A stretch of 5,692 bases of DNA from NCBI GenBank assembly GCA_030839105.1, contig JAUZEI010000210.1, positions 1 to 5,692 on the forward strand, read 5' to 3'. Both the position numbers and the translations under genes were made by a program. Within the stretch, counting starts at the first letter, position 1; each line of letters opens with the position of its first letter. The notes under the pieces were generated by a model. The model had not been told where the DNA came from. It searched no databases and worked only from the letters and a program-made list of their open reading frames with translations. Shown here piece by piece: positions 1-5,589 of this stretch. Source of the stretch: Actinomycetota bacterium (GTDB taxonomy: Bacteria > Actinomycetota > Acidimicrobiia > IMCC26256 > PALSA-610).

Positions 1-551
1 AACAGGACCGCGTCCGGAGCGCGCTGGGCGACCGCGGCCAATGCGACTTCGGGATAGCGCGCATCCGCGTCGTCGAAGATGTTCGTGATCCCGACGTGCG
101 CGAGCAACGACGAGCCGTAGGTATCGAAGGCGAGCGACATCCACGGCCGGCGCCAGATCGGAACGAAGGCCGAGAATCGAGGAAGCGAGCGCGTGCGGAG
201 CTGCCACTTCTCCCACGCGTCGAAGGGAGCCGGTGCCGCGACGTCGATCGCAGCCGCGAGCGCGCACACCGCCGGACCGACTTCGGCAACGGATCGGGGC
301 GACATCGAATGCAGCGAGAGGCCGCGCGCTTCGAGTCCCTCGGCGTCGGCGCGCGTGTTCTCCTCGTCGTTGACGACGACGAGATCGGGAGCGAGGGCGA
401 CGACACCGTCGACGTCGACGTTCTTGGTGCCACCGACGGTCGGTACGTCCGCGCCGTCGCAGAACCGCGTGCAGCCCACGGGCGGGACACCGAGTGCGAA
501 CAGCGTCTCGGTCGCGCTCGGAACCAACGACACCACCCGCGGGCGCGTCAC
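1..551 (-). CDS. Helical-backbone metal receptor (BtuF/TroA-like), C-terminus missing
   Basis: The visible 183 codons resemble substrate-binding proteins of the BtuF/TroA (periplasmic-binding clan) fold, which bind cobalamin, iron-siderophores or metals for ABC importers. Residues 6-21 (VVSLVPSATETLFALG) are the typical first strand and helix. The segment LAPDLVVVNDEEN at 53-65 is the second conserved block, and PIWRRPWMS (131-139) followed by DTYGSSLLAHVGITNIF (143-159) matches the central part of cytosolic-looking 'helical backbone metal receptor' proteins. No signal peptide or lipobox precedes the fold, so this member may stay in the cytoplasm or work apart from a classical importer. I chose the GTG at 551-549 because it overlaps the TGA of the PH-domain gene (GTGA), suggesting translational coupling, and the conserved fold begins at residue 6. 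No good Shine-Dalgarno is visible. The 3' end lies beyond base 1. Family is fairly sure; ligand is unknown. Confidence 0.82.
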   Translation of the reverse strand, partial: MTRPRVVSLVPSATETLFALGVPPVGCTRFCDGADVPTVGGTKNVDVDGVVALAPDLVVVNDEENTRADAEGLEARGLSLHSMSPRSVAEVGPAVCALAAAIDVAAPAPFDAWEKWQLRTRSLPRFSAFVPIWRRPWMSLAFDTYGSSLLAHVGITNIFDDADARYPEVALAAVAQRAPDAVL

Positions 552-1201
552 ATGCGCTCGAGCAGCTGCGCCTTCTTCGTCTCGAACTCGGCGGCCGTGA
601 TCACACCCCGGTCGCGCAGTTCGGCGAGCTGGTGCAATTGCTCGGGGATGGTCGCCGCGGGCGCGGCCGGCGCCGCGGGAGTCGGCGCGACCGTGGGGTT
701 ACCCCAGCCGGCGCGCTTCCTCGCGTTCACCTCCATCTGGCGGTACAGCTCCTGCTGCACGCCATCGGGATGCCATACGTCGTCGAAATGGGACTGCCCG
801 TCCTTGCCCGCCGACTCGATGTCGAGATCGCCCGCACCGATGATGCGTTCCCAGATCCCCTGGTGGAAGTTGATGTTGTTGATCCGCTCCATCGGGATCT
901 CGACACCGCGCTTGGCGAGTACGCCCGTGCGGAAGATCACGCGATCGTCGGTGACGACGAAGTGGGTGAAGTTCCATTCCAGGTACTTCACGCCGAGCCA
1001 TCCCGCCCACGCCACCGCCGCAATGGCCCACAAGAGGAACACCCACTTGTGCACGTCGCCGTGGAGCTTGGTCGTGATCAGGATCAGCAGGATGAACAGC
1101 GGGACGCCGGTCGCGATGTGCTTGGAGAAGTACCACCAGTGCGGACGGAGGTCGAGAGCCAGCTCTTCACCGTCGTTCAACAGCTTCCTGGGATACGGCA
1201 C
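548..1201 (-). CDS. Membrane PH-domain protein with C-terminal SHOCT domain
   Basis: This 217-residue protein has two hydrophobic segments, about residues 29-44 (IATGVPLFILLILITT) and 53-70, so it is probably anchored by a membrane hairpin. Next is a bacterial PH (bPH2/YdbS-like) domain at about 71-155, with the characteristic run FVVTDDRVIFRTGVLAKRG (81-99), then VEIPMERINNI and a GAGDLDIES strand. An Ala/Pro-rich linker (about 168-184) leads to a SHOCT motif at about 187-215, where LAELRDRGVITAAEFETKKA is typical. SHOCT tails are thought to mediate oligomerisation or interaction; the precise role of such proteins is not known. The start is GTG at 1201. No Shine-Dalgarno is present, but TAGAAT lies 6 bases upstream, which fits a leaderless start. 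The gene lies 40 bases after the metallopeptidase gene and its stop overlaps the start of the metal-receptor gene, so the three may be cotranscribed. Domain calls are strong; function is not assigned. Confidence 0.88.
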   Translation of the reverse strand: MPYPRKLLNDGEELALDLRPHWWYFSKHIATGVPLFILLILITTKLHGDVHKWVFLLWAIAAVAWAGWLGVKYLEWNFTHFVVTDDRVIFRTGVLAKRGVEIPMERINNINFHQGIWERIIGAGDLDIESAGKDGQSHFDDVWHPDGVQQELYRQMEVNARKRAGWGNPTVAPTPAAPAAPAATIPEQLHQLAELRDRGVITAAEFETKKAQLLERM

Positions 1202-1207
1202 CCCGAA

Positions 1208-1213
1208 ATTCTA
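1208..1213 (-). promoter_or_regulatory. Possible -10 hexamer (TAGAAT) for a leaderless PH-domain mRNA
   Basis: On the minus strand TAGAAT sits 6 bases before the GTG at 1201. This is the distance expected when transcription begins at the start codon itself. No -35 match is visible at 16-18 bases, so the call rests on the hexamer and its position. It lies in the 40-base gap after the metallopeptidase gene and would be an internal operon promoter. Confidence 0.4.
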
Positions 1214-1241
1214 TGCGGAAATTGCCGCCGGGTGCGGCCCG

Positions 1242-1769
1242 TCAGGGGCGGATGTCGCCGGCCAGGAGCGGCGGGACGTCGTCGCCTTCGTCGGGATCGA
1301 GGTCGACCGCGACCAGGAAGCCCCGGGCGCGTTCGGCGAGCGGGAACCGATCGACGAGCTCGTCGTGCGCGGGTCCGTGGCTGGCAACGACGAGGTGGGC
1401 GAGCTCGTGCACCAACACGTAGTCGAGCACCCACGACGGGTAGGCCGCGAGGCGGGACGACACCCGGATCGCGCCGTCCTCCGGTGTGCAGGATCCCCAA
1501 CGCTGTCGCATGTTGTCGACCCACCGGACGCTGCGCGGCCGGGGAAGTGCGTGTTCGCGTGCCAGCCGGCGGGCGCGGGCCAAAACGTCGATGGCCGACG
1601 AATCAGTACGGCGGCGCATGCGCTCGGCGAGCTCCTGCGCGGTGACCTGGGCTTCGTCGACCGACATCCAGCGCGGGAAGGACACCCGCAATCGGTCACC
1701 GACCAGCACGGCCTCGACGTGCTTGCGTCGCTGACTTCCTCGCACGAGCTCGATCTCCATGATCACCAT
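1242..1769 (-). CDS. YgjP-like (DUF45) zinc metallopeptidase
   Basis: The 175-residue product matches the YgjP/DUF45 family of small gluzincin-like metallopeptidases related to WLM and SprT domains. The core reads RQRWGSCTPEDGAIRVSSRL (88-107), then DYVLVHELAHLVVASHG (116-132). HELAH at 121-125 supplies two zinc-binding histidines and the catalytic glutamate. H131 takes the place of the third ligand, in the spot where the family usually has an Asn-His-Ser motif; here it is Ser-His-Gly. The first 55 residues form the usual beta-rich N-terminal part. A TAG stop directly precedes the ATG at 1769, so the start cannot be further upstream. The ATG at 1760 (residue 4) is an equally good or better start, since TATAGA at 1774-1769 lies 8 bases before it, as for a leaderless mRNA. 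It probably heads the minus-strand group. The family is confident; the natural substrate is not known. Confidence 0.88.
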   Translation of the reverse strand: MVIMEIELVRGSQRRKHVEAVLVGDRLRVSFPRWMSVDEAQVTAQELAERMRRRTDSSAIDVLARARRLAREHALPRPRSVRWVDNMRQRWGSCTPEDGAIRVSSRLAAYPSWVLDYVLVHELAHLVVASHGPAHDELVDRFPLAERARGFLVAVDLDPDEGDDVPPLLAGDIRP

Positions 1770-1827
1770 CTATAGCGCGTCGGTGCGCCGACATTCGACG
1801 CGACTTGTGAATGCTGTGCGAACGGCA

Positions 1828-1839
1828 CGCCGATCGGCG
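1828..1839. promoter_or_regulatory. Perfect 12-bp palindrome (possible operator)
   Basis: CGCCGATCGGCG is an exact 12-bp palindrome in the gap between the divergent gene groups. It lies about 60-70 bases upstream of the metallopeptidase start and 99 bases upstream of the plus-strand -35 box. It abuts and partly shares bases with the long dyad that follows. A dimeric regulator could bind here, but short palindromes occur by chance in GC-rich DNA, so this is only a candidate. Confidence 0.3.
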
Positions 1840-1912
1840 CGCGCGTGTCCTCGGGATGAACTGCGCGCCGGGAATTCCGGCGCCGAATTCCGCGTCGGGG
1901 ACACGGCGCGCG
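1838..1912 (+). repeat. Nested inverted repeat (long imperfect hairpin)
   Basis: Bases 1838-1854 pair with 1895-1912 through 17 pairs, with one bulged G at 1906 and two G-U pairs (1851/1898, 1854/1895). Inside it is a second perfect hairpin: GCGCCGG (1865-1871), loop GAATT, CCGGCGC (1877-1883). GAATTCCG also recurs directly at 1872-1879 and 1885-1892. The wobble pairs favour an RNA read from the plus strand, but none of the recognised genes is transcribed across it in that direction. There is no T-tract, so it is not a standard intrinsic terminator. It ends 26 bases before the -35 box of the strong promoter. It could be a regulator site, a cruciform, or part of an upstream short transcript. 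The symmetry is certain; its role is unknown. Confidence 0.6.
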
Positions 1913-1937
1913 GGTCTCGTTTTCGGGGAACTTCTGC

Positions 1938-1966
1938 TTGACGCTCGTGGGGCTCGGTCGTAGGGT
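1938..1966 (+). promoter_or_regulatory. SigA-type promoter: TTGACG - 17 bases - TAGGGT
   Basis: TTGACG at 1938-1943 matches the -35 consensus at five of six positions. TAGGGT at 1961-1966 fits the actinobacterial TAnnnT -10 element, with an ideal 17-base spacer. The expected transcription start is near A1973. This is the best promoter in the window. No start codon with a ribosome site follows closely; the first convincing gene begins 330 bases later. The promoter therefore drives either a non-coding RNA or a long leader of the helicase gene. Confidence 0.75.
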
Positions 1967-1972
1967 CCCTTT

Positions 1973-2300
1973 ACCGGTTCGCCGATGCGTCGGACTCCGA
2001 AACCGCTTGCGGGGACGGAACGGACGTACGTGCGATCCGGCGCGTACACCGAGCTACGGCACGGCGCCTTTCGGGGCGACGAGCTGCGGCGAGGTGTACG
2101 GACCGGAGAGCCGATCGTCGGGCGCCTGCGAGGGATGCCCGGAGATTCGGTCCCGGAGGCAGGGCCCCGAGGAGATCGGAGCCGCGTAAGCGGCGAAGAC
2201 TACTCGGGGCCTTACCGCGTCCGCCGCGCGGTAGGCACGGAGGCCGTACCGCACGGCCGCCGACCCGGGCAGCGGTCGCACCTGCTGTGTACCGTCCCGG
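1973..2300 (+). ncRNA. Unrecognised structured RNA or long structured leader
   Basis: This stretch follows a strong promoter and is rich in complementary segments in a consistent order. A 5' hairpin uses 1975-1979/2001-2005 with an inner stem 1982-1985/1990-1993. A closing helix joins GGGACGG (2012-2018) to CCGTCCC (2292-2298). Inside are an extended stem 2036-2040/2103-2107 plus CGTACACC (2043-2050)/GGTGTACG (2093-2100); a long imperfect hairpin 2111-2179; GCCGC-GTAA-GCGGC (2181-2194) with a GNRA-class tetraloop; a 9-bp stem 2211-2219/2227-2235; a 6-bp stem 2242-2247/2253-2258; and a stem 2268-2272/2282-2286 whose loop can pair with 2030-2035. G-U pairs favour the plus strand. The reading frame joined to the helicase is open here, but it encodes an Arg/Gly-rich stretch unlike a domain. 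No RNase P, tmRNA or SRP signature is present. The 3' end is uncertain, with no terminator seen before the helicase start. Structure was judged by eye, not by folding. Confidence 0.5.
2290..2295 (+). promoter_or_regulatory. Possible -10 hexamer (TACCGT) for a leaderless helicase mRNA
   Basis: TACCGT lies 7 bases before the GTG at 2303, a leaderless-start distance. No -35 match is seen. The hexamer overlaps the 3' strand of the proposed closing helix of the upstream RNA (2292-2298). If used, it would make helicase transcription independent of the strong promoter at 1938. Confidence 0.3.
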
Positions 2301-2302
2301 AT

Positions 2303-4204
2303 GTGCGCGACGTGTTGCTCGACGATCTCGATGCGCGCCAGCACGACGCCGTCACCTCGGGCGCGGCACCGCTCGCGATCATCGCGCCGGCCGGTTCGGG
2401 CAAGACGCGGGTGCTCACGCGTCGCATCGCATACGGGGCACGCGAAGGTCGTCTGAATCCGAAGCACGTGCTCGCGGTCACGTTCACCCGCAAGGCGGCG
2501 GGCGAACTGGTGTCGCGCATCGGACGACTCGGTGTCGACCGTCGGATCACCGCGGGCACGTTCCACGCGATCGCGTTGGCGCAACTCCGACGCCATGCCG
2601 CCGAGCGCAACCGGGAACCCCCGCGGGTACTCGAGCACAAGGCGCGCCTCATCGGCCCGATCCTGGGCGCACGAGGACCTTCGGCTTCCGTCGCGATCGC
2701 CGACATCGGCTCCGAGATCGAGTGGGCGAAGGCGCGCCTCATCGGCCCCGACCACTACGTTGCCGCGGCCGAAGCCGCCGGACGCCGGCCGGCGCGAGCC
2801 GCCGGCGATGTGTCGCGCGTATACGCCGCGTACGAATCGGAGAAGCGCAAGCGCCACCTCATCGACTTCGACGACGTGCTCGGCCGCTGCGCCGAGGCGG
2901 TGGCCCACGACGAGGAATTCGCCGCCGGACAGCGCTGGCGATTCCGTCACCTGTTCGTCGACGAGTTCCAAGATGCCACGCCCCTGCAGTTGCGCCTCCT
3001 GCGGGCGTGGCTCGGAACCACACACGATCTGACGGTCGTCGGCGACCCCGCGCAAGCGATCTACGGCTTCACCGGCGCCGACGCCACCCCGTTGATCGCG
3101 TTCGAGCGGACCTTCCCCGGGGGCACGACCATCGTGCTCGATCGCAACTACCGTTCCACTCCCGCTGTCGTCGCGCTGGCCGAGGTCGCGCTCGGGAATG
3201 CCGCCGGTGATCGCCGGAGTCAACCGGAAGCCATTCGTCCCGACGGTGCCCCTCCCACGATCACGGGCTTCGACGACGACGCCGCCGAGGCCCGCGCGAT
3301 CGCCGACGCGTGCTGGCACGCGCACGCCGACGGTGTTCCGTGGAATCGGATCGCCGTCCTGTTCCGGACGAATGCGCACTCGTCCCGATTCGAGGCCGCG
3401 CTCACGAAGCGGGGTGTTCCGTTCCGCATCGGAGAAGGCCAACGATTCACGGCGCGCGCGCCGGTGCGCCTACTGCTCGACGACCTGCGCGAATTGGAGC
3501 GCACGCGGCCCGGGTTGCCGTTCGGTCAGTATCTCGCCGATTTGGCCGCCGACAACCCCGATCCCGAGCAGCGAAAGCCCGAGCAGCGAAAGCCCGAGAC
3601 CGGAAGCGACGTCGACGCATCCGGCGCGAACGTCGGTCCCCGGGAGCGCGACGCAATGGTTACCACGGACGGCGATGCAACCGATCCTTCCGAACGGGAC
3701 GCACTGCTCGAGCTCGGCCGTGACTATCTCGATTCGGTCAGCGGATCGGGTGCCGTCTCGGAGTTCACTGCTTGGCTCGACACCGCCGCCGGCGCTTCGA
3801 CGGGCGCGCACGGCGTCGATCTCGTCACGTTCCACCGAGCCAAAGGCCTGGAATGGGCACTCGTGTTCGTGACCGGCGTCGAGCGGGGCATGGTGCCGAT
3901 CTCGTGGGCGACCACGCCCGAATCCCAGGCCGAGGAGCGCCGGCTGCTGCACGTCGCCTTCAGCCGGGCCGAGGAGGAGCTGCATGTCTCGTGGGCTCGG
4001 GCGAGGCTCGTCGGCACCCGGCGCGCGCCTCGGGAACCGTCGCCCTGGCTCGGGCCCCTCGAGAACGAGGCGAACCGTGCGCCACACGGATTGCTCACCC
4101 GGCGTCGGGCGCCGCGAGACCACCTCGGCGAGCTGCGAGCCACCCTCGCGGCCGCCTCGCCGCCTACTCCACCGCCGGATCGGAGGGGCCGATTGCGGCA
4201 TTAA
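2303..4204 (+). CDS. UvrD2-like SF1A DNA helicase without HRDC domain
   Basis: From the GTG at 2303 the product has 633 residues and the full set of SF1A (UvrD/Rep/PcrA) ATP-dependent 3'-5' helicase motifs. These are Q-motif Gln13; Walker A APAGSGKT (28-35); motif Ia AVTFTRKAA (58-66); Ib TFH (86-88); motif II DEFQD (220-224); motif III VVGDPAQAIYGFTGA (245-259); motif IV LDRNYRS (279-285); motif V TFHRAKGLEW (509-518); and motif VI LLHVAFSRA (548-556) with Arg555 as the likely arginine finger. The segment EIEWAKARLIGPDHYV (138-153) closely resembles mycobacterial UvrD2, so a role in DNA repair or replication is likely. Unlike UvrD2, the tail after about 570 is short, Arg/Pro-rich and lacks both the Cys cluster and HRDC. 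A low-complexity linker at about 418-465 includes a PEQRK duplication. The start was chosen because the helicase fold begins at about residue 8 and the upstream extension looks non-coding; GTG 2312 is an alternative. Confidence 0.92.
   Translation: MRDVLLDDLDARQHDAVTSGAAPLAIIAPAGSGKTRVLTRRIAYGAREGRLNPKHVLAVTFTRKAAGELVSRIGRLGVDRRITAGTFHAIALAQLRRHAAERNREPPRVLEHKARLIGPILGARGPSASVAIADIGSEIEWAKARLIGPDHYVAAAEAAGRRPARAAGDVSRVYAAYESEKRKRHLIDFDDVLGRCAEAVAHDEEFAAGQRWRFRHLFVDEFQDATPLQLRLLRAWLGTTHDLTVVGDPAQAIYGFTGADATPLIAFERTFPGGTTIVLDRNYRSTPAVVALAEVALGNAAGDRRSQPEAIRPDGAPPTITGFDDDAAEARAIADACWHAHADGVPWNRIAVLFRTNAHSSRFEAALTKRGVPFRIGEGQRFTARAPVRLLLDDLRELERTRPGLPFGQYLADLAADNPDPEQRKPEQRKPETGSDVDASGANVGPRERDAMVTTDGDATDPSERDALLELGRDYLDSVSGSGAVSEFTAWLDTAAGASTGAHGVDLVTFHRAKGLEWALVFVTGVERGMVPISWATTPESQAEERRLLHVAFSRAEEELHVSWARARLVGTRRAPREPSPWLGPLENEANRAPHGLLTRRRAPRDHLGELRATLAAASPPTPPPDRRGRLRH
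3563..3606 (+). repeat. 15-bp in-frame tandem repeat in helicase linker
   Basis: CCCGAGCAGCGAAAG occurs twice in tandem (3563-3577, 3578-3592) and is followed by a degenerate third copy (3593-3606). Because 15 is a multiple of three, each unit adds PEQRK and keeps the frame (residues 421-430, then PETGS). It sits in a linker between motifs IV and V that is poor in hydrophobic residues, so copy number could vary without breaking the fold. Confidence 0.85.
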
Positions 4205-4207
4205 CCT
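4202..4207 (+). promoter_or_regulatory. Possible -10 hexamer (TAACCT) for the decarboxylase gene
   Basis: TAACCT lies 7 bases before the ATG at 4215, and its first three bases are the helicase stop codon TAA. It sits in a short AT-rich patch (TTAACCTTGAAGTG) in otherwise GC-rich DNA. No -35 is evident. The position fits a leaderless internal promoter, but the hexamer is weak evidence alone. Confidence 0.35.
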
Positions 4208-4214
4208 TGAAGTG

Positions 4215-5567
4215 ATGCACGAGTTCGATTCCGCGACGAAGGCGCTCGCGGAATCCGTGTTGGCGCAGCTACGAGAGCTCGTGGCCCTCGATCCGACCCC
4301 CCTCAACGGGACGATCCCGCCCTCCGCCCTCTCCGGACTCGTCCGCCCGATGATCAACGCGAGCGGGAACGATCCCGACGCGGTGCTCGACTTCTTCACC
4401 TCGACGCTCGCGCCCGCTGTGATCCGCTCCGACAGCCCGCGTTTTCTCGCGTGGATTCCGTCGGCGCCGACGAAGGCGTCGATGCTGTTCGACGCGATCG
4501 TCTCGCTCGCATCCGTGAGCGGCGTCTCGTGGATCGAGTCGGCAGGTGCGGTGTGGGCCGAGAACGAAGCGCTCCGTTTCATCGCCGACCTCGCCGGCAT
4601 GCCGGCGCGGGCCGGAGGCACGTTCGTGCAGGGGGGTTCGGCCGCCAACCTCTCCGCCCTCGCCGTCGCCCGCGAAGCCGGTCGGCGCCGGCGCGGCGAC
4701 CCTCGCCGCCGACTGCAGTTCGCAGTCACCGACGACACGCACTCGTCTGTCCGCAACACCATGCGGCTGCTCGACGTCGATCCCCTCCTCGTACCACTCG
4801 TCCGCGACCGACTCACCGGCGCGGCGCTCGCGGCGACGCTCGACGCGTGCGACGACCCAGATGCCGTTTGCGCGGTGGTGGCCAACGCCGGCAGCACCAA
4901 CGCGGGTCTGGTCGACGACCTCGCGGGCATTGCCGAGATCTGTGACGACCGCAAGCTCTGGATGCACGTCGACGCGGCGTACGGCGGTGGCGCGCTCGTC
5001 GCACCGTCCGCCCGTGGAGCCTTCGCCGGGATCGAACGGTCGGACTCCCTCGTCGTCGATCCGCACAAGTGGCTGTACGCCCCGCTCGACTGCGCCGCGC
5101 TGCTCTACCGCGATCCGGAGCTTGCGAAGTCGGTACACGGTCAGCACGCGTCGTACCTCGACACAGTGAACGAGAACACCGAGGGCTGGAACCCCGGTGA
5201 CTACGCCTACCAGCTGACGCGGCGCGCGCGTGGGCTTCCGTTCTGGTTCTCGGTGGCGGTACACGGCACCGACGCGTACCGCGATGCCGTCGAGCAGGTC
5301 CTCACGACGACACGCGCCGCGGCGGCGCGCATCAAGGCGCTCCCCCACCTCGAGCTGGTGCTCGAACCCGAGCTCTCGGTCGTGCTCTTCCGCCGACTCG
5401 GTTGGGACAACGCGCAATACGCGGCGTGGTCGGAGCGGTTGCTGCGCGAGCAGGTCGGTTTGGTCGTCCCGACCCGTTGGCACGGTGAGACCGTCGCGCG
5501 ATTCGCCTTCTTGCACCCCGACACGACGCTCGAGATCGTCGACGAGATCCTCGCCACGACCGCGTGA
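4215..5567 (+). CDS. Group II PLP-dependent decarboxylase family protein
   Basis: The 450-residue product is a fold-type I pyridoxal-phosphate enzyme of the group II decarboxylase family (aromatic-amino-acid, glutamate and diaminobutyrate decarboxylases), near the usual 450-500 residues. [13 protein letters not shown] (137-149) is the phosphate-binding GGSxAN block. His176 in DDTHSSV corresponds to the residue that stacks on the cofactor ring. NAGSTNAG (224-231) is the conserved loop, Asp253 in HVDAAYGG (251-258) contacts the pyridine nitrogen, and Lys285 in DPHKW (282-286) is the Schiff-base lysine. All key residues are present, so it should be active. The expected reaction is decarboxylation of an L-amino acid to an amine in the cytoplasm, but the substrate cannot be read from the sequence. 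The ATG at 4215 is chosen as the first residue of the fold; GTG 4212 directly precedes it. It starts 10 bases after the helicase stop and lies 22 bases before the pyrophosphatase gene. Confidence 0.9.
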   Translation: MHEFDSATKALAESVLAQLRELVALDPTPLNGTIPPSALSGLVRPMINASGNDPDAVLDFFTSTLAPAVIRSDSPRFLAWIPSAPTKASMLFDAIVSLASVSGVSWIESAGAVWAENEALRFIADLAGMPARAGGTFVQGGSAANLSALAVAREAGRRRRGDPRRRLQFAVTDDTHSSVRNTMRLLDVDPLLVPLVRDRLTGAALAATLDACDDPDAVCAVVANAGSTNAGLVDDLAGIAEICDDRKLWMHVDAAYGGGALVAPSARGAFAGIERSDSLVVDPHKWLYAPLDCAALLYRDPELAKSVHGQHASYLDTVNENTEGWNPGDYAYQLTRRARGLPFWFSVAVHGTDAYRDAVEQVLTTTRAAAARIKALPHLELVLEPELSVVLFRRLGWDNAQYAAWSERLLREQVGLVVPTRWHGETVARFAFLHPDTTLEIVDEILATTA

Positions 5568-5572
5568 TTCCT

Positions 5573-5586
5573 CGAAGGAGCCTTCG
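5573..5586 (+). promoter_or_regulatory. Shine-Dalgarno of ppa inside an inverted repeat
   Basis: AAGGAG at 5575-5580 is a strong Shine-Dalgarno sequence 9 bases before the ATG at 5590, the only canonical one in the window. It is embedded in the dyad CGAAGG-AG-CCTTCG (5573-5586). In RNA the outer four pairs could form a small hairpin, leaving GGAGCC in the loop. This could modulate ribosome access or mark a protein-binding site. No T-tract follows, so it is not a terminator. Confidence 0.6.
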
Positions 5587-5589
5587 GCC

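Noticed and set aside
96..1775. Long 559-residue plus-strand open frame
   Set aside because: It is antisense to three well-supported minus-strand genes; its translation is low-complexity and has no domain.
1865..1892. CRISPR-like or transposon-end repeat
   Set aside because: GAATTCCG occurs only twice within one hairpin, with no spacer array, transposase or target duplication nearby.
1938..2189. Small 83-residue plus-strand protein
   Set aside because: Its start codon would lie inside the -35 box of the strong promoter, and its composition looks random.
2242..2258. Intrinsic terminator ending the RNA before the helicase gene
   Set aside because: The hairpin GGCCGT-accgc-ACGGCC is perfect but has no T-tract after it, and the next bases are GC-rich.
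1973..2300. RNase P RNA, tmRNA, SRP RNA or 6S RNA
   Set aside because: No GAGGAAAGTCC or matching CR V segment, no tag frame or T-arm-like end, and no SRP GGAA/AGCAG apical loop were found on either strand. 6S-type RNA cannot be excluded by sequence, but the branched layout does not suggest it.
1985..2302. N-terminal extension of the helicase by 106 residues (continuous open frame)
   Set aside because: The extension is Arg/Gly-rich with no recognisable domain, SF1A helicases begin close to the Q motif, and the bases are better explained by paired RNA stems. An open frame of this length is common in GC-rich DNA.
3470..5068. Long 532-residue minus-strand open frame
   Set aside because: It is antisense to the helicase and decarboxylase genes, both of which have intact catalytic motifs; it is a shadow of high third-position GC.
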